From Bacillota bacterium (lineage in GTDB: Bacteria; Bacillota; Clostridia; Lachnospirales; Lachnospiraceae), in NCBI GenBank assembly GCA_023387655.1, contig JAEWHR010000116.1, forward strand, positions 1 through 64,000: 64,000 nucleotides of DNA, given 5' to 3'. How positions within the stretch are numbered: position 1 is the first letter of the stretch; the number at the start of each line of letters is the position of its first letter. Below, piece after piece: positions 6,953 through 16,849 of this stretch. The position numbers and the translations under genes were made by a program. Below the pieces are notes generated by a model. It had not been told where the DNA came from and did not search any database. It saw only the letters and a program-made list of their open reading frames with translations.

Positions 6953-9097
6953 GTGAGAAAGAAGGTAGTTTTATCAGTATTAATCACATCATTGGTATTT
7001 GGTGTTGTTGGATGTAGTAAAACTGACAAGCAAGAGACACCAGACAAGCCAACTGTGACAGAAGCGCCATCGCCATCGGAGGCCACTAAGGGAATCTATA
7101 CGGCGGGAACTTATTCGGCAAGTGCGCAAGGTTTTGGTGGAGAAATCAATGTTACTGTAACTGTAGATGAGAATAAAATAACAGAAATCAAAGCAGAAGG
7201 AGCAAAAGAAACCGCTGGTATTGGGGACAAGGCGATTGAGCAATTATCTGCAAAGATGGTGGAAGAGAATAAAGCAGAGGTAGACACAGTAACAGGTGCT
7301 ACATACTCCAGTAAAGGCTTGATTGCTGCGGTAGAAACAGCACTATCTTTAGCTAGAGGAGAGGAACAGGCAGAGAAGAAAGTAACTGATGGTAAGTATG
7401 TCATCGATGTGGTTGGTCATGAAGGACTGATTACAGTTGCTACCTTATTTGTTGATGAGACAATCAAGTCTGTAGAAGTTGTATCCCAGAATGAGACACA
7501 AGGCATCGGTACTTATGCAACAGCACGTATGCCAGGCAAAATTGTAGAAGCACAGAGCATCAATATTGATGGAATCTCTGGTGCAACAATCACATCGAAT
7601 GCAATTAAACAGGCTGTTGTACAGGCAGTAGAGAAAGCTGGAGGAGATGTTGCAAAGTACAATGTAGAACCAGTAAAAGAGGAAGTTGTGAAAAAAGAAA
7701 TAGAGGAAAACGTACAGGTTGCTATTATGGGTGCCGGTACCTCTGGGTTATTCGCAGCAGCCCGTCTTTTAGATATGGGTGTAAAAGATGTCATATTATT
7801 TGAAAAGCAAGATATACCAGGTGGTTCTATGCCAACAACTTATGGTGGTCTTGTAATCTCAGATTCAGAGATTTATAATAACTGGGGTCTTGGAAGTCCA
7901 ATGTTTGGTTCTTGGGAATCCTTAGGTGCAGCATTTTTAGGAATGTCTGATCCAAATGCGCCTGGATTTAATAAAGAATTACCATTTACAAAAGCAGTAT
8001 TTACAAAGGCTGGTGAGTTATATGACTGGATGGCAAATATCGGTGTTGGTTTTACAACCTTAGGAAGCCGTAGCGGTTATTCTTATCCATATTTTGCACC
8101 AGGTTGCTATCAGGGTGGTACTGGTTATGCAATGGAATTCTTAGTAAAACGTATTGAAGCAAAGGGTGGACGTATTATCTACGCTACACCAGTAACTGAT
8201 TTAAAACAGGATGAAACAGGCAGAATTACCGGACTTGTTGCAGAAGGTGAAGATGGTACTGTATGGAACGTTAATGCAGATGCAGTGTTACTTGCTTCCG
8301 GAAGTTTTGCTAAAAATGAAGAGTTGATCAATAAGTATTTCCCAGAATGGTCAGGCAGTTACTTTAATGCTCCAGTATCTTTAACAGGTGACGGTTTAAT
8401 ACTTGGTATGAAATATGGTGCTGGTATCGAAGGAATGGGTGGACATATGCCAGGTTTCTTAGCAAGTTATGATACTCATTTTGAACTTGCATTCATGCAT
8501 CTTACAACGCCTGGTATTATTGTAAATGTAGATGGTAACCAGTTTGGTAACATCATGAAGAATAATCACTCTATGATGGCAGCAGCAAAAGCTGATCCAG
8601 TAAATGGTGATACGTTCTACTATATATTTGATGATGCAGCTGCAGCTATGACTTGTAATAATGAAGCTTATGGATTTGACGCTTATAAAGCTATCTTTGA
8701 AAAGGGAGAAGCTAAAAAATATGACTCTTTAGAGGAATGTGCAAAGCAGTTAAACTTACCAAACTTAGCTGAGACAGTAAAGAAAAATAATGAGTTAGCT
8801 TTGACTGGTGAAAAAAATGAATGGGGTAGAGATAAACTTCCTTACATTGAAACTAGTTCAGGTGTATGGGCAATCAGAGTAGATCCTAACGTTTATTTGA
8901 CAACAGGTGGATTAAAGATTGATACTTCAGCACACGTTTTATCAGAAGATGGTAAAGTAATACCAGGTCTTTATGCTGCAGGTGATGTTTGTGGTTCTGT
9001 AGAGCAAAAAGATGGTAGAAACTATGCCTATGGTTTTGACTCAGCAATGTCCTTTGGTGCAATTGCAGCAGAAACAATGATGGAAGAAATAAAATAA
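6953..9097 (+). CDS. Lipid-anchored flavin reductase, fumarate/urocanate reductase type, with two FMN-binding domains
   Basis: The open frame extends to 6869, but AAAGGAGAG before the GTG at 6953 gives a 714-residue lipoprotein precursor with lipobox VVGC at Cys21. Two FMN_bind domains follow, with flavinylation motifs TGATYSS and SGATITS, where ApbE-type transferases attach FMN to threonine. The rest is a fumarate reductase/succinate dehydrogenase-type flavoprotein: FAD-binding GAGTSG, GGS, and near the C-terminus GGLKID and GLYAAGD. The enzyme would sit outside the membrane and pass electrons from membrane carriers to a small soluble acceptor such as fumarate, urocanate or an unsaturated acid. 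The acceptor cannot be read from the sequence. Neighbours: a MerR regulator upstream and iterons in between. Confidence 0.85.
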   Translation: MRKKVVLSVLITSLVFGVVGCSKTDKQETPDKPTVTEAPSPSEATKGIYTAGTYSASAQGFGGEINVTVTVDENKITEIKAEGAKETAGIGDKAIEQLSAKMVEENKAEVDTVTGATYSSKGLIAAVETALSLARGEEQAEKKVTDGKYVIDVVGHEGLITVATLFVDETIKSVEVVSQNETQGIGTYATARMPGKIVEAQSINIDGISGATITSNAIKQAVVQAVEKAGGDVAKYNVEPVKEEVVKKEIEENVQVAIMGAGTSGLFAAARLLDMGVKDVILFEKQDIPGGSMPTTYGGLVISDSEIYNNWGLGSPMFGSWESLGAAFLGMSDPNAPGFNKELPFTKAVFTKAGELYDWMANIGVGFTTLGSRSGYSYPYFAPGCYQGGTGYAMEFLVKRIEAKGGRIIYATPVTDLKQDETGRITGLVAEGEDGTVWNVNADAVLLASGSFAKNEELINKYFPEWSGSYFNAPVSLTGDGLILGMKYGAGIEGMGGHMPGFLASYDTHFELAFMHLTTPGIIVNVDGNQFGNIMKNNHSMMAAAKADPVNGDTFYYIFDDAAAAMTCNNEAYGFDAYKAIFEKGEAKKYDSLEECAKQLNLPNLAETVKKNNELALTGEKNEWGRDKLPYIETSSGVWAIRVDPNVYLTTGGLKIDTSAHVLSEDGKVIPGLYAAGDVCGSVEQKDGRNYAYGFDSAMSFGAIAAETMMEEIK

Positions 9098-9103
9098 TAA
9101 ATT

Positions 9104-9166
9104 GGCTCTATGTCAAGTGTTGGGATATGATTGTTATCAATTATGCTCATTACTGGATGTAGAGCT
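9104..9166. repeat. Single copy of a dispersed inverted-repeat element
   Basis: About 63 bases start with GGCTCTATGTCAAGT and end with GGATGTAGAGCT, so the ends pair. Nearly the same element is the last unit of the array at 23056-23269. It lies just after the reductase gene and is followed by a T-rich stretch, so it may act as its terminator. Confidence 0.6.
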
Positions 9167-9259
9167 AATTTTATGTATTTCATTTATAACTCCACTCTTA
9201 ATGATTAGACAACTCTAATGCCCTATATGCAAAACATCAGAAGTGATTACGAGAACTGA

Positions 9260-10141
9260 CCAATAAGAAGTAAAGCGCTTGTTTATAACTTAGAAGTATT
9301 AATAAAAGCGGAAGAAAAGATTGCAGATTTAAATCTCAAGCATGAATATGGGAAAGCAGAGAAGGCAGTGGAATACTACTTAAATCAGCAAGAGAAGCTT
9401 ATGATAGCAAATTCACATAATTTCCAATTGAAATATGAGGAGAATAAACTTCTGAAAGCGGCTTTTGAAGCGAGTACGAAATCAGAGAAAATAACATTAT
9501 TAGAACGATTTTACGGTAACCGAAAAGAGCGTGAAAGCCTAATTGGTGATATAATTCAATGCGAATATATGACGGAAACAGTGGAAGGAATGGCTGTATA
9601 CGTACAATGTCAGGCACTACGACAATTATCGGAAGAAAAATATCAGGAAGAATGTAATAAGTATATATCTGTTATTAGCAAATTGAATGAAACTCAGTTC
9701 GATATTCGAATGATCTCTTATTATGTAGGTGCGATTCTATTATTAACAGCGTATGAGGTGGGACTCCATATTGAGCATTCATTATCTAATGCAGAAATTC
9801 CAGTATCTGATATTATTTGCTGTCAGTTGAATCCTACGAAAGCGGATAATATATTTGAAAATAAGATTGGTATGATTATGGAAGATGTAATTGCGTCTAG
9901 GAAAAAGGCAATTCTGGAAGCGGATAACAGAGAAATGATTGAGGTGGAGGGGAAATATTATATTAGTGGTTATGATCCTATGAATATGATTCGGTATTCT
10001 GACAAGATTTTATGTTCAAATTTTATACGACTAACGAATAGTTTAACTGGAAGTGCAAAAAACTTATTTGGGACAACAATTTTATACATGGTGCCAGGGA
10101 GCAAAAATGAAGTTTTTCGATATAAAACAAAACGACCTTGA
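9260..10141 (+). pseudogene. Truncated hypothetical protein gene, N-terminus lost
   Basis: The open frame runs from just after a stop at 9257 to 10141. The first usable start is a GTG at 9368 with no well-spaced binding site, yet protein-like sequence (KAEEKIADLNLKHEYGKAEKA) continues upstream of it. That suggests the true N-terminus has been deleted. The remaining 257-290 residues are soluble with one hydrophobic stretch (YYVGAILLLTAYEVG). The segment TETVEGMAVYVQC recalls the region following the HExxH site in some putative metallopeptidases, but no HExxH is present. I do not recognise the family. A diverged but functional protein remains possible. Confidence 0.45.
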
Positions 10142-10302
10142 GTTTAGTTATAGGTTAGATGTACTATTTTGATTGAGGTATAAGTATTTTATTTCATTAT
10201 TTCAAGTATAAGAAAATTGCTTAATGGAATTATATGGTGTAATATAGGGGTATGTATCGATTTTTATAATAGATTAAATAGTGAGAAGAATGAGGGGATA
10301 AG

Positions 10303-10881
10303 ATGAATAAAGAGAGAGATTGGACAGTTTTATTTATAGGCGGTGCTTCAGGAACAGGCAAATCGAGTGTTGCCTACGAACTGGCAAGTTTTTATAATGT
10401 AAATGTCATGGAAGTGGATGATGTTTTTGCAGCAATAAAGGCAATGACCACAAGAGAGAATTTTCCAGCAATTCATTATTGGAGTACCGGCATAAATTGG
10501 ATGGATATTGGTGTAAGTGGCAATGTAAATTGGCTTATTGAGGTAAGTAAAGAAATGATTCCTGGATTAAAAGAAATCGTTAACAACCATCTTGAGTCTG
10601 ATGTGCCAGTGATTATAGAAGGGGATTTTATATACCCTGAATTTGTTTTATCTTTTGACAATCCAAAAATAAAATCTATCTATATTTATGAACCGGATAA
10701 GAATCAAATTGCACATAATTATCTTGCAAGAGAAGGAGGAGAATTGCAAGATTTTAGAGCGGAAATTAGTGTTACATATGGAAATTGGCAGAGGGATATT
10801 TGTGAGAAATTAGGGATGAATCTGATAGAATCAAGGCCATGGAATACTGTTGTAGACAGAATTATAGAAAATGAACTTTAG
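10303..10881 (+). CDS. P-loop kinase-like protein (AAA_33/2-phosphoglycerate-kinase-like)
   Basis: The 192-residue cytosolic protein has a Walker A loop GGASGTGKSS near residues 13-22. EVDDVFAAI follows, with the carboxylates found in nucleotide and small-molecule kinases of the zeta-toxin/2-phosphoglycerate kinase group. IIEGDFIYPE probably supplies the Walker B-like acidic residue. A GAGGGGATAAG site precedes the ATG. The small membrane protein gene begins within 20 bases of its stop, so the two are probably co-transcribed. The phosphorylated substrate is unknown, and no antitoxin gene is visible, so I do not call it a toxin. Confidence 0.7.
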   Translation: MNKERDWTVLFIGGASGTGKSSVAYELASFYNVNVMEVDDVFAAIKAMTTRENFPAIHYWSTGINWMDIGVSGNVNWLIEVSKEMIPGLKEIVNNHLESDVPVIIEGDFIYPEFVLSFDNPKIKSIYIYEPDKNQIAHNYLAREGGELQDFRAEISVTYGNWQRDICEKLGMNLIESRPWNTVVDRIIENEL

Positions 10882-10896
10882 TGTATGGAGGTTTTT

Positions 10897-11157
10897 ATGA
10901 AAAACAAAAATTTATTACTAAATATAATAATCTCTATAATATTGGTATTAATTGGATTTATAGGATTAATTGTACTTATTATATTGTCTAGTACTAATAA
11001 TACTAATTACATAAATTATTCAAATCATTTTTGGGGATTTCTTAATTCTAAAGGCTTAATAGAATTTTTTAATATATTTGTAATATTAATATTTTCAGGT
11101 ATACTCTTATTATTTATTAGTAAGTTCAATAAGAAAGAGATTCAGTCCAGAGAATAA
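10897..11157 (+). CDS. Small two-helix membrane protein
   Basis: The 86-residue product has two strong hydrophobic segments (about 6-28 and 57-75) separated by an Asn/Tyr/Ser-rich loop, with a lysine-rich end. An upstream in-frame ATG at 10885 overlaps the GGAGG at 10887-10891, so the ATG at 10897, five bases after GGAGG, is the likely start. It follows the P-loop kinase-like gene closely. No family is recognised. Confidence 0.6.
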   Translation: MKNKNLLLNIIISIILVLIGFIGLIVLIILSSTNNTNYINYSNHFWGFLNSKGLIEFFNIFVILIFSGILLLFISKFNKKEIQSRE

Positions 11158-11385
11158 TATACATTATTTGTATGGAATATGTTTTATTAGAATTGGCATT
11201 ATGTGCTGATTTGATTTCCATAATATATTTTATAATGAACTCAATGCTACCTAACAAATATTAAATTTCCTTATTAGTATTGAAAGTAATCAATAGGGAG
11301 AATTTTCATAACTAATGTTTATATTGTTTTAATTGCTAGAACGGGGAGATTACAGGCATAATTTATTACAAAGGGAGAATAAAGT

Positions 11386-12381
11386 ATGGGTACATGGGGC
11401 ACAAGCTTATATGCTAATGACTGTACTTGCGATGTGCGAGATACATACTTAGGCTTTTTGCAAAATCATATAAATAACCAAGAAGCCTATGAAAAAACAA
11501 TTGAACAATGTAAAGAATATCTTGGAGATATGGAAGAACCTTTTTTATGGTATGCCCTTGCAGAAACTCAATGGTGTGTTGGCAGATTGATGCCAGAGGT
11601 GAAAGAAAAAGCTCTGGCATGGATTGAAAAATGCGGAGGGTTAGAACTTTGGGAAGAGAGTAAAACTGGTATTGCTGGGTGGAAAAAAACACTTGAAAAG
11701 TTACACAACAAACTAAAAACAGAGCAACCAAAAGAGAAAGTTTTTCGGAAACGGGTCATTCCTTTTCAGAATCCTTGGAACTTGTATGATGTTTATGCAT
11801 ATAGGGTACATAAAGAAAGTAGTTCAAAAGAAGAACGAGCAATATATGGAAAATATATTCTTATGCAAAAAATCGGAGAAGGGATAAGTATTAATACAAC
11901 AGACATCGTTATGCGTGTGCAAATTTTTGATAGATTGTTCGATGATTTGCCATCGGTTGAAGATGCTCTTGAAACATTAAGTAATAATCGTTTGTTACCG
12001 ATTTCTAATCCTCTTAATCAAATAGACCGATATAAGAGGCGATTATTAGGTAAATCTGATCCATTTTATTTTAATGAACCAGTTTGTATATATAATCCGG
12101 TAATCATGAGCACTAAAATGGAACAGTATTATAATGATAAGAGCTATCCAAAAGATGAAATAACTTTTATCTGTACAGCAGAAGGGCCTCTTAATAAACA
12201 GCATGAACGATCTGATGGAGACGCTGATGGCTCTTGTTTGTGGAATGATTTCCATTATAGTATTGGTAGACAATTTGCATTATGGCAGGGTCTAGATTAT
12301 GACGTTATTGAAGATGGAATATTTGAATATCCAACTCGAAAACAGCAATCGAAAATAAAATCTGAGATTAAGAAAGAATGA
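11386..12381 (+). CDS. DUF4259-like protein of unknown function
   Basis: The N-terminus (GTWGTSLYANDCTCDVRDTY) matches my memory of DUF4259-type proteins, which begin with a GTWG..L..ND...D motif. The 331-residue product is hydrophilic, without signal or membrane segment. It has an alpha-helical first third containing a WYALAETQW stretch and a charged C-terminus. An AAAGGGAG site precedes the ATG. It stands alone and converges with msrA across a long inverted repeat. Function unknown. Confidence 0.7.
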   Translation: MGTWGTSLYANDCTCDVRDTYLGFLQNHINNQEAYEKTIEQCKEYLGDMEEPFLWYALAETQWCVGRLMPEVKEKALAWIEKCGGLELWEESKTGIAGWKKTLEKLHNKLKTEQPKEKVFRKRVIPFQNPWNLYDVYAYRVHKESSSKEERAIYGKYILMQKIGEGISINTTDIVMRVQIFDRLFDDLPSVEDALETLSNNRLLPISNPLNQIDRYKRRLLGKSDPFYFNEPVCIYNPVIMSTKMEQYYNDKSYPKDEITFICTAEGPLNKQHERSDGDADGSCLWNDFHYSIGRQFALWQGLDYDVIEDGIFEYPTRKQQSKIKSEIKKE

Positions 12382-12430
12382 ATATAATATACCTATTCTG
12401 AATGAAGAGTATTATTTGTAAGTAGTAATG

Positions 12431-12496
12431 CAATAGAGCATCTCAATAAGGAACTGTCACTATTTAGTGGATAGTTCTTTACAGGATGCTCTATTG
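12431..12496. terminator. Long inverted repeat between convergent genes
   Basis: CAATAGAGCATC (12431-12442) pairs perfectly with GATGCTCTATTG (12485-12496), and an inner AGGAACTGTCAC/GTGGATAGTTCT arm extends the hairpin. It lies between the DUF4259-like gene and msrA, which converge. It lacks a strong T-run on either side, so it may be a bidirectional terminator or an mRNA-stabilising hairpin. Confidence 0.5.
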
Positions 12497-12514
12497 TATT
12501 GTTCCTTATCTTAT

Positions 12515-13015
12515 CTATGCATTTCTTGCAGAATCGAATGCACATTGACCTATATGGCAATAACCATTTGGATTCTTATCTAGGTACTTCTGGTGATACT
12601 GTTCTGCATCATAAAAGTGAAGTAGTGGTTTCACTTCAATAGCAATTGGTTTATCATATTTTTTTGCCAATTCTTCTAATGATGGTTTAATTATCTCCAA
12701 ATCAGTTTCATCGATATAATATATTCCTGTTCGGTATTGTATACCATGATCTCCACCTTGTCTGTTTACTGATGTTGGATCGATAACTTCGTAGTATAAA
12801 CGTAATAGTTTATCAAGAGAAAGTATGGATTCATCATACTGTATTTCAACAGTTTCTGCATGGCCAGTGTTATTGTGACACACTTCTTCGTAGGTTGGAT
12901 TGGCGGTGGTTCCATTCGCATATCCAACTTTCGTACTTAAAACTCCACGTATTAAAGAAAAATATTTTTCTGCACCCCAAAAACAACCGGCTGCAATATA
13001 TATTGTTTTATTCAT
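12515..13015 (-). CDS. msrA: Peptide-methionine (S)-S-oxide reductase
   Basis: This enzyme reduces the S epimer of methionine sulfoxide in proteins to methionine, in the cytosol. The 166-residue protein carries the catalytic GCFWGAE motif at about 10-16 with the active cysteine, then GYANG, HAETVEI and the GIQYRTGIYY motif characteristic of MsrA. C-terminal cysteines (YCHIGQC) probably act in recycling by thioredoxin. AGAGG precedes the ATG. It is a single-gene unit. Together with the free-methionine-R-sulfoxide reductase at 50537 and the hydrogenase-rubrerythrin, it shows that this anaerobe handles oxidative damage. Confidence 0.95.
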   Translation of the reverse strand: MNKTIYIAAGCFWGAEKYFSLIRGVLSTKVGYANGTTANPTYEEVCHNNTGHAETVEIQYDESILSLDKLLRLYYEVIDPTSVNRQGGDHGIQYRTGIYYIDETDLEIIKPSLEELAKKYDKPIAIEVKPLLHFYDAEQYHQKYLDKNPNGYCHIGQCAFDSARNA

Positions 13016-13765
13016 ATAGGCCTCTTTTCTGCAATTGCTAAATCACAATTTAATTTCATTATTCTTGACTATACTATTCTTGCCAAATTCAGTCAAGTCT
13101 GTTTTAAATTTAACTAGAATATATCTATTTTTAATTTAGACAGAATATATGTTTTTAGCTTAGCTATGAATATTATAGGACACGTTTACATAAACCTAGC
13201 TAATTAATAAAAGATATATAAATCGATATAGCGATTAATGTAATACCAATATAAGAATAGTGTTTCAGTAGGCAGTCATATATTTCTTGTAACACTTGTT
13301 ATGATTTTTCATTTAGATACTTTCGTAATGCTTTTATTAGTAGAATTGCTAAATATATTCCGAGACCCAAAATAAACAACCGAAAAATAAAGATAAAAAC
13401 AAATAAAATAGAAAAATTATACACGACTCCACCTCATAAGCACATTTATAATATATGACTATTATCATAGCAGAGTTTTATTCATCTAATTTGCGTGAAT
13501 TTTCCATTACGTTTTTCTTATCAAGTGGTATTTAAAATTGGAATCACTCGATATAAGCATAGTATTATCATAAGTGAACTCTATCTATAACAAAGGAAAA
13601 CATAAGGAATAACAAAAGGCAAGAACTATGTAGGTGAAAGGTCATTATTGCAATATGGTAAATTATGGTATACTATATGAAGACAGATTAATATTAAAAT
13701 CAAAAACAATAGGTCATGTAATTTTTTAGAGCATATAGATCGATGATATTCTAAGGTGGGGGAAT
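13016..13765. other. Long intergenic region
   Basis: Apart from the small membrane peptide on the minus strand (13299-13424), I see no gene. A TATACT box at about 13670 just upstream of the next gene is a plausible -10 element. The region around 13120-13250 is plain AT-rich DNA. Confidence 0.4.
13299..13424 (-). CDS. Small membrane peptide, 41 residues
   Basis: A GTG start preceded by AGGTGGAG at good distance opens a frame of 41 codons. The product is almost one hydrophobic helix (VYNFSILFVFIFIF...AILLIKAL) followed by a basic tail RKYLNEKS. The binding site and single-helix topology support a real gene. The family is unknown, and AT-rich DNA can give such frames by chance. Confidence 0.45.
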   Translation of the reverse strand: MYNFSILFVFIFIFRLFILGLGIYLAILLIKALRKYLNEKS

Positions 13766-14533
13766 ATGAGAAAAATAAGTGGTTTTTTAAAACAAAATAA
13801 AAACTATATATGTGTTATTTTAACTTGGGTAGTTAATTTATTGATTTTTTACTATCTTGATTACAAAGTATATGGTGGAAATTTGAACCTAAGTTTTATG
13901 GGTGTTTTAATTTATCCACCTATATATGCTTTTATTTATATTATAAATGAAGAGGATAGAAATGAACGAATAAAGAAGCAAACTAAATTAGGAAAGAAAA
14001 TATCCAATGTAATAACAAATATTATTTTTATGGCTTTTGGATTTATTCTAACTTGGTCTATTCTATATAATAATCCTTATCAGATCAAGGCGTATCAAAT
14101 TTTATCTGCATTATTGTTTTTAGCAATGATATTGTTTATTCCGCAGTATAAACAATTGGAACAAATCGTTAATAAAAAAGATTGGGCATGTTTACTCACT
14201 AATTTATTCATTATTGAGATTTTAGTGGTTCTGATCTTCTGTATCATTGCAAGACCTATGACCGTAAGAGAGGGGAAGAGACTTGTAGCTGATGTTGGTT
14301 ATGAAGATATTGAGTATATTGTAAATATAGAAGATCTAGTTATCTTAAGAACAATAACTGGCTACGAGGATGTGCTACTATCAAAACATGAAGATAGCAT
14401 GAATTTTTATCTTTATCGTGGAACAAAGAATGGTGAAAACTACGGTATTATTATTAGCGTCATTAGTCATCGTATTGTTACTGAAATAAACTCTGAAGAA
14501 AATAACGTTTTATTATATTACTATAATAATTAA
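13766..14533 (+). CDS. Membrane protein of unknown function
   Basis: The 255-residue protein has about five hydrophobic helices in the first 170 residues (about 14-33, 42-61, 84-104, 110-127, 143-163). A cytosolic or extracytoplasmic beta-rich tail follows from about 170. A cluster of Lys/Arg/Glu separates helices 2 and 3. AAGGTGGGGG precedes the ATG. It is a single gene between long non-coding stretches. I recognise no family motif. Confidence 0.6.
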   Translation: MRKISGFLKQNKNYICVILTWVVNLLIFYYLDYKVYGGNLNLSFMGVLIYPPIYAFIYIINEEDRNERIKKQTKLGKKISNVITNIIFMAFGFILTWSILYNNPYQIKAYQILSALLFLAMILFIPQYKQLEQIVNKKDWACLLTNLFIIEILVVLIFCIIARPMTVREGKRLVADVGYEDIEYIVNIEDLVILRTITGYEDVLLSKHEDSMNFYLYRGTKNGENYGIIISVISHRIVTEINSEENNVLLYYYNN

Positions 14534-15028
14534 ATAAATTTTGGAGACTAGAGATTATACAGATAGAATACTTAAATTAATGACTCTGTGAAAGAATTAA
14601 TCTAGCCTTTCGATTTATTAGAATATAAAGAATTATCAGGCTCAAGTTTTAGGACCTGGGTCTTTGTTTTAACTTTATGATGAAATATAAAATAATTATT
14701 GATTTTTTCATACAACTGCTAAGTAAATATAGTTGATATATGAAATAAAACATTGTACTATGGAATATATTACCGACTCTTTAAGTTATTGTTATTATTA
14801 GTCCTATTTCCATTTAACTACTAGTAACTAGAAAAATATATTTTACACTTGATTTCTTACGTAGTTTCATTTGGAGTTTTAAGTATATAAATTTAAGCTT
14901 GTGAAGGTTTCTATATACAATAAATGTGAATATGGATGCAAAGATAATAAGGAATTATTATAAGGAATAATAACGTTAATAAATCGCTATTTGATTATGT
15001 AAGCAAAAATGAACGTGAGGTATTTAAT
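14534..15028. other. Intergenic region without features
   Basis: About 495 AT-rich bases separate the membrane protein gene and the kinase-like gene. I see no frame with a binding site, no strong hairpin and no recognisable RNA. Confidence 0.4.
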
Positions 15029-15580
15029 ATGAAATTGATATTTTTAATAGGTAATACAGCTGTAGGGAAAATGACAGTAGGTCAAGAATTAATGAAAATT
15101 ACTGATTTGAGATTATTCCATAATCATATGACAATTGAACCTGTTCTTGATATATTTGGTTATTTTAATAGTAGTACAATAAAACGTTTACGTGATGTCG
15201 TATTTGAAGAGTTCGCTGCCTCTCAATGTTACGGACTCATTTTTACATATATGTGGGCATTTGACCAAAAATCAGACTGGGATTATATTGAGTATGTAAA
15301 AGATATATTCAAACCATATAATACTGACTTTTATTACATTGAGCTTGTTGCATCTCAGGAGGTTAGATTGAATCGTAACGTAACAGAAAATCGATTAAAG
15401 AATAAAGCCTCTAAAAGAGATATAGAAATGTCGAATCAAAGATTATTGAATGATGATAAAAAATATAGGTGTGTAAGTCTTGATGGTGAGATTCCATTCG
15501 ACAATTATATGAAAATTGACAATTCTGAGCTATCAGCTGAGGAAGTGGCAAAAATAATAAAAAATAAATTTGGACTTTAA
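15029..15580 (+). CDS. P-loop kinase-like protein
   Basis: The 183-residue cytosolic protein starts with a Walker A loop, GNTAVGKMT, at residues 8-16. FHNHMTIEPVLDIF follows, then a lid-like basic segment (RLNRNVTENRLKNKASKRD). These features fit the shikimate-kinase/AAA_17-like kinases that phosphorylate a small molecule. GTGAGGT precedes the ATG by a normal distance. It is not obviously in an operon. It differs from the P-loop protein at 10303, so the two are not recent duplicates. The substrate is unknown. Confidence 0.65.
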   Translation: MKLIFLIGNTAVGKMTVGQELMKITDLRLFHNHMTIEPVLDIFGYFNSSTIKRLRDVVFEEFAASQCYGLIFTYMWAFDQKSDWDYIEYVKDIFKPYNTDFYYIELVASQEVRLNRNVTENRLKNKASKRDIEMSNQRLLNDDKKYRCVSLDGEIPFDNYMKIDNSELSAEEVAKIIKNKFGL

Positions 15581-15787
15581 TGTTATTCTAAACTGATTAC
15601 GCGCATAGGAAGATTTTATTAGTTGTTTTTTTATAAAACTTCATAATTGAAATTCATAAATATAACGTCATAATTGAATTTCATAAATCAATACCATATA
15701 GCTTTACTATAAGACTTTCTATTCTTTACATTTTACAGAAGTATTGTAAATATTTATGGATTAGGTCAATAGAGATAGGAGACATGC

Positions 15788-16723
15788 ATGAAAGATGATA
15801 AATTAAAAAAAATAATGGTAGGTTTTGTTGTAGTGTTAGTAATAGTAATAATGATACAGAATCGATCTTACCATAGAGAAATTAAGAATCTAAATGGGAT
15901 TATTGATAGCATGAATCAAAGTTTTAACCTACAGCTAAGGAATCTGGAAAACAATTTAGTTTACCTCATTGATGATAAAATTAGTGAGAGACTTAGTAAA
16001 GTATCGGATCTTACGATTACATATGAAGGTATAAATGTAAATGAAAAAAAGATAAAAATTCGTGCTACCGCTCATTTAAAAGAAGTGATGGAAAATTCTA
16101 ATATTCTTTTAAGAGTTACAACTCAGACTTCAGATTTTATGAAAGACTTTGAATTACTCTCTAATGATATACTAAGTTACCAGTGTGAGCTAGAATTACC
16201 ATATGACAATGATTATGTTTTTGATCTATATGAAAACACTACCACAGGAAATCTTTCAAAGTTAAATACCAAATCATTTTATAAGAATGTAAATAGTGAA
16301 CTGAAAGATCGAACCAGAATCATGTCGACATCAAGTAGTAATAGTGATGAAGAAATAATATTCGAGTTTGAAACAATGAATCAGACGTTTATGGAACCGT
16401 CGTTTCGCATAAAAAACATAGAAGTTAAGGTAAATTATGGCGACCAGGAGGTTTTTAGAGAAGATGTCATAAATCAGAACATTTTAAATTATTCTGAAAT
16501 GGCTCAAGTACAGCTAGGAATTGCGTCTGGGGATATCGAAAGTAATAACGGGATATCAGAACAATATGGTCCACTTTCTATGGATGATTCAGGTGTAGAA
16601 TATGGTAACTATAGGATAAAATTTAAACATCCTGATATAGTCAAAGAAGACTATCCAAAATATAATATTTTTATTAATGTGACCTATGAAAATGGAGAAA
16701 GTAAACTGATTTATCAGCAATAA
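15788..16723 (+). CDS. Membrane-anchored protein with N-terminal helix and coiled coil
   Basis: The 311-residue product has one membrane helix at about 9-24 and no cleavage site. A short coiled coil follows (about 28-65, SYHREIKNLNGIIDSMNQ...). The extracytoplasmic remainder is beta-rich and has no catalytic motif I recognise. AGGAGA precedes the ATG. It could be a cell-surface structural or sensing protein. No neighbouring gene gives a hint. Confidence 0.55.
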   Translation: MKDDKLKKIMVGFVVVLVIVIMIQNRSYHREIKNLNGIIDSMNQSFNLQLRNLENNLVYLIDDKISERLSKVSDLTITYEGINVNEKKIKIRATAHLKEVMENSNILLRVTTQTSDFMKDFELLSNDILSYQCELELPYDNDYVFDLYENTTTGNLSKLNTKSFYKNVNSELKDRTRIMSTSSSNSDEEIIFEFETMNQTFMEPSFRIKNIEVKVNYGDQEVFREDVINQNILNYSEMAQVQLGIASGDIESNNGISEQYGPLSMDDSGVEYGNYRIKFKHPDIVKEDYPKYNIFINVTYENGESKLIYQQ

Positions 16724-16849
16724 TTAGATTACTACAGTAAATCTATGCAAAGGTGTGAAAGATAGGAAAGAAAAAAATTGTGTTTATAAATCATATGTGT
16801 TATAAAGTAATGAACAAGGGATAAGTTTTAATTGGAAAGGAGAATAATT

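Noticed and set aside
7111..7794. Long open frames opposite the flavin reductase gene
   Set aside because: Antisense shadows of a clearly coding gene with two FMN domains; no binding sites of their own.
10303..11157. P-loop protein plus small membrane protein as a zeta-type toxin-antitoxin pair
   Set aside because: The small partner is a two-helix membrane protein, not an epsilon-like antitoxin, and the P-loop protein lacks clear zeta-specific motifs.
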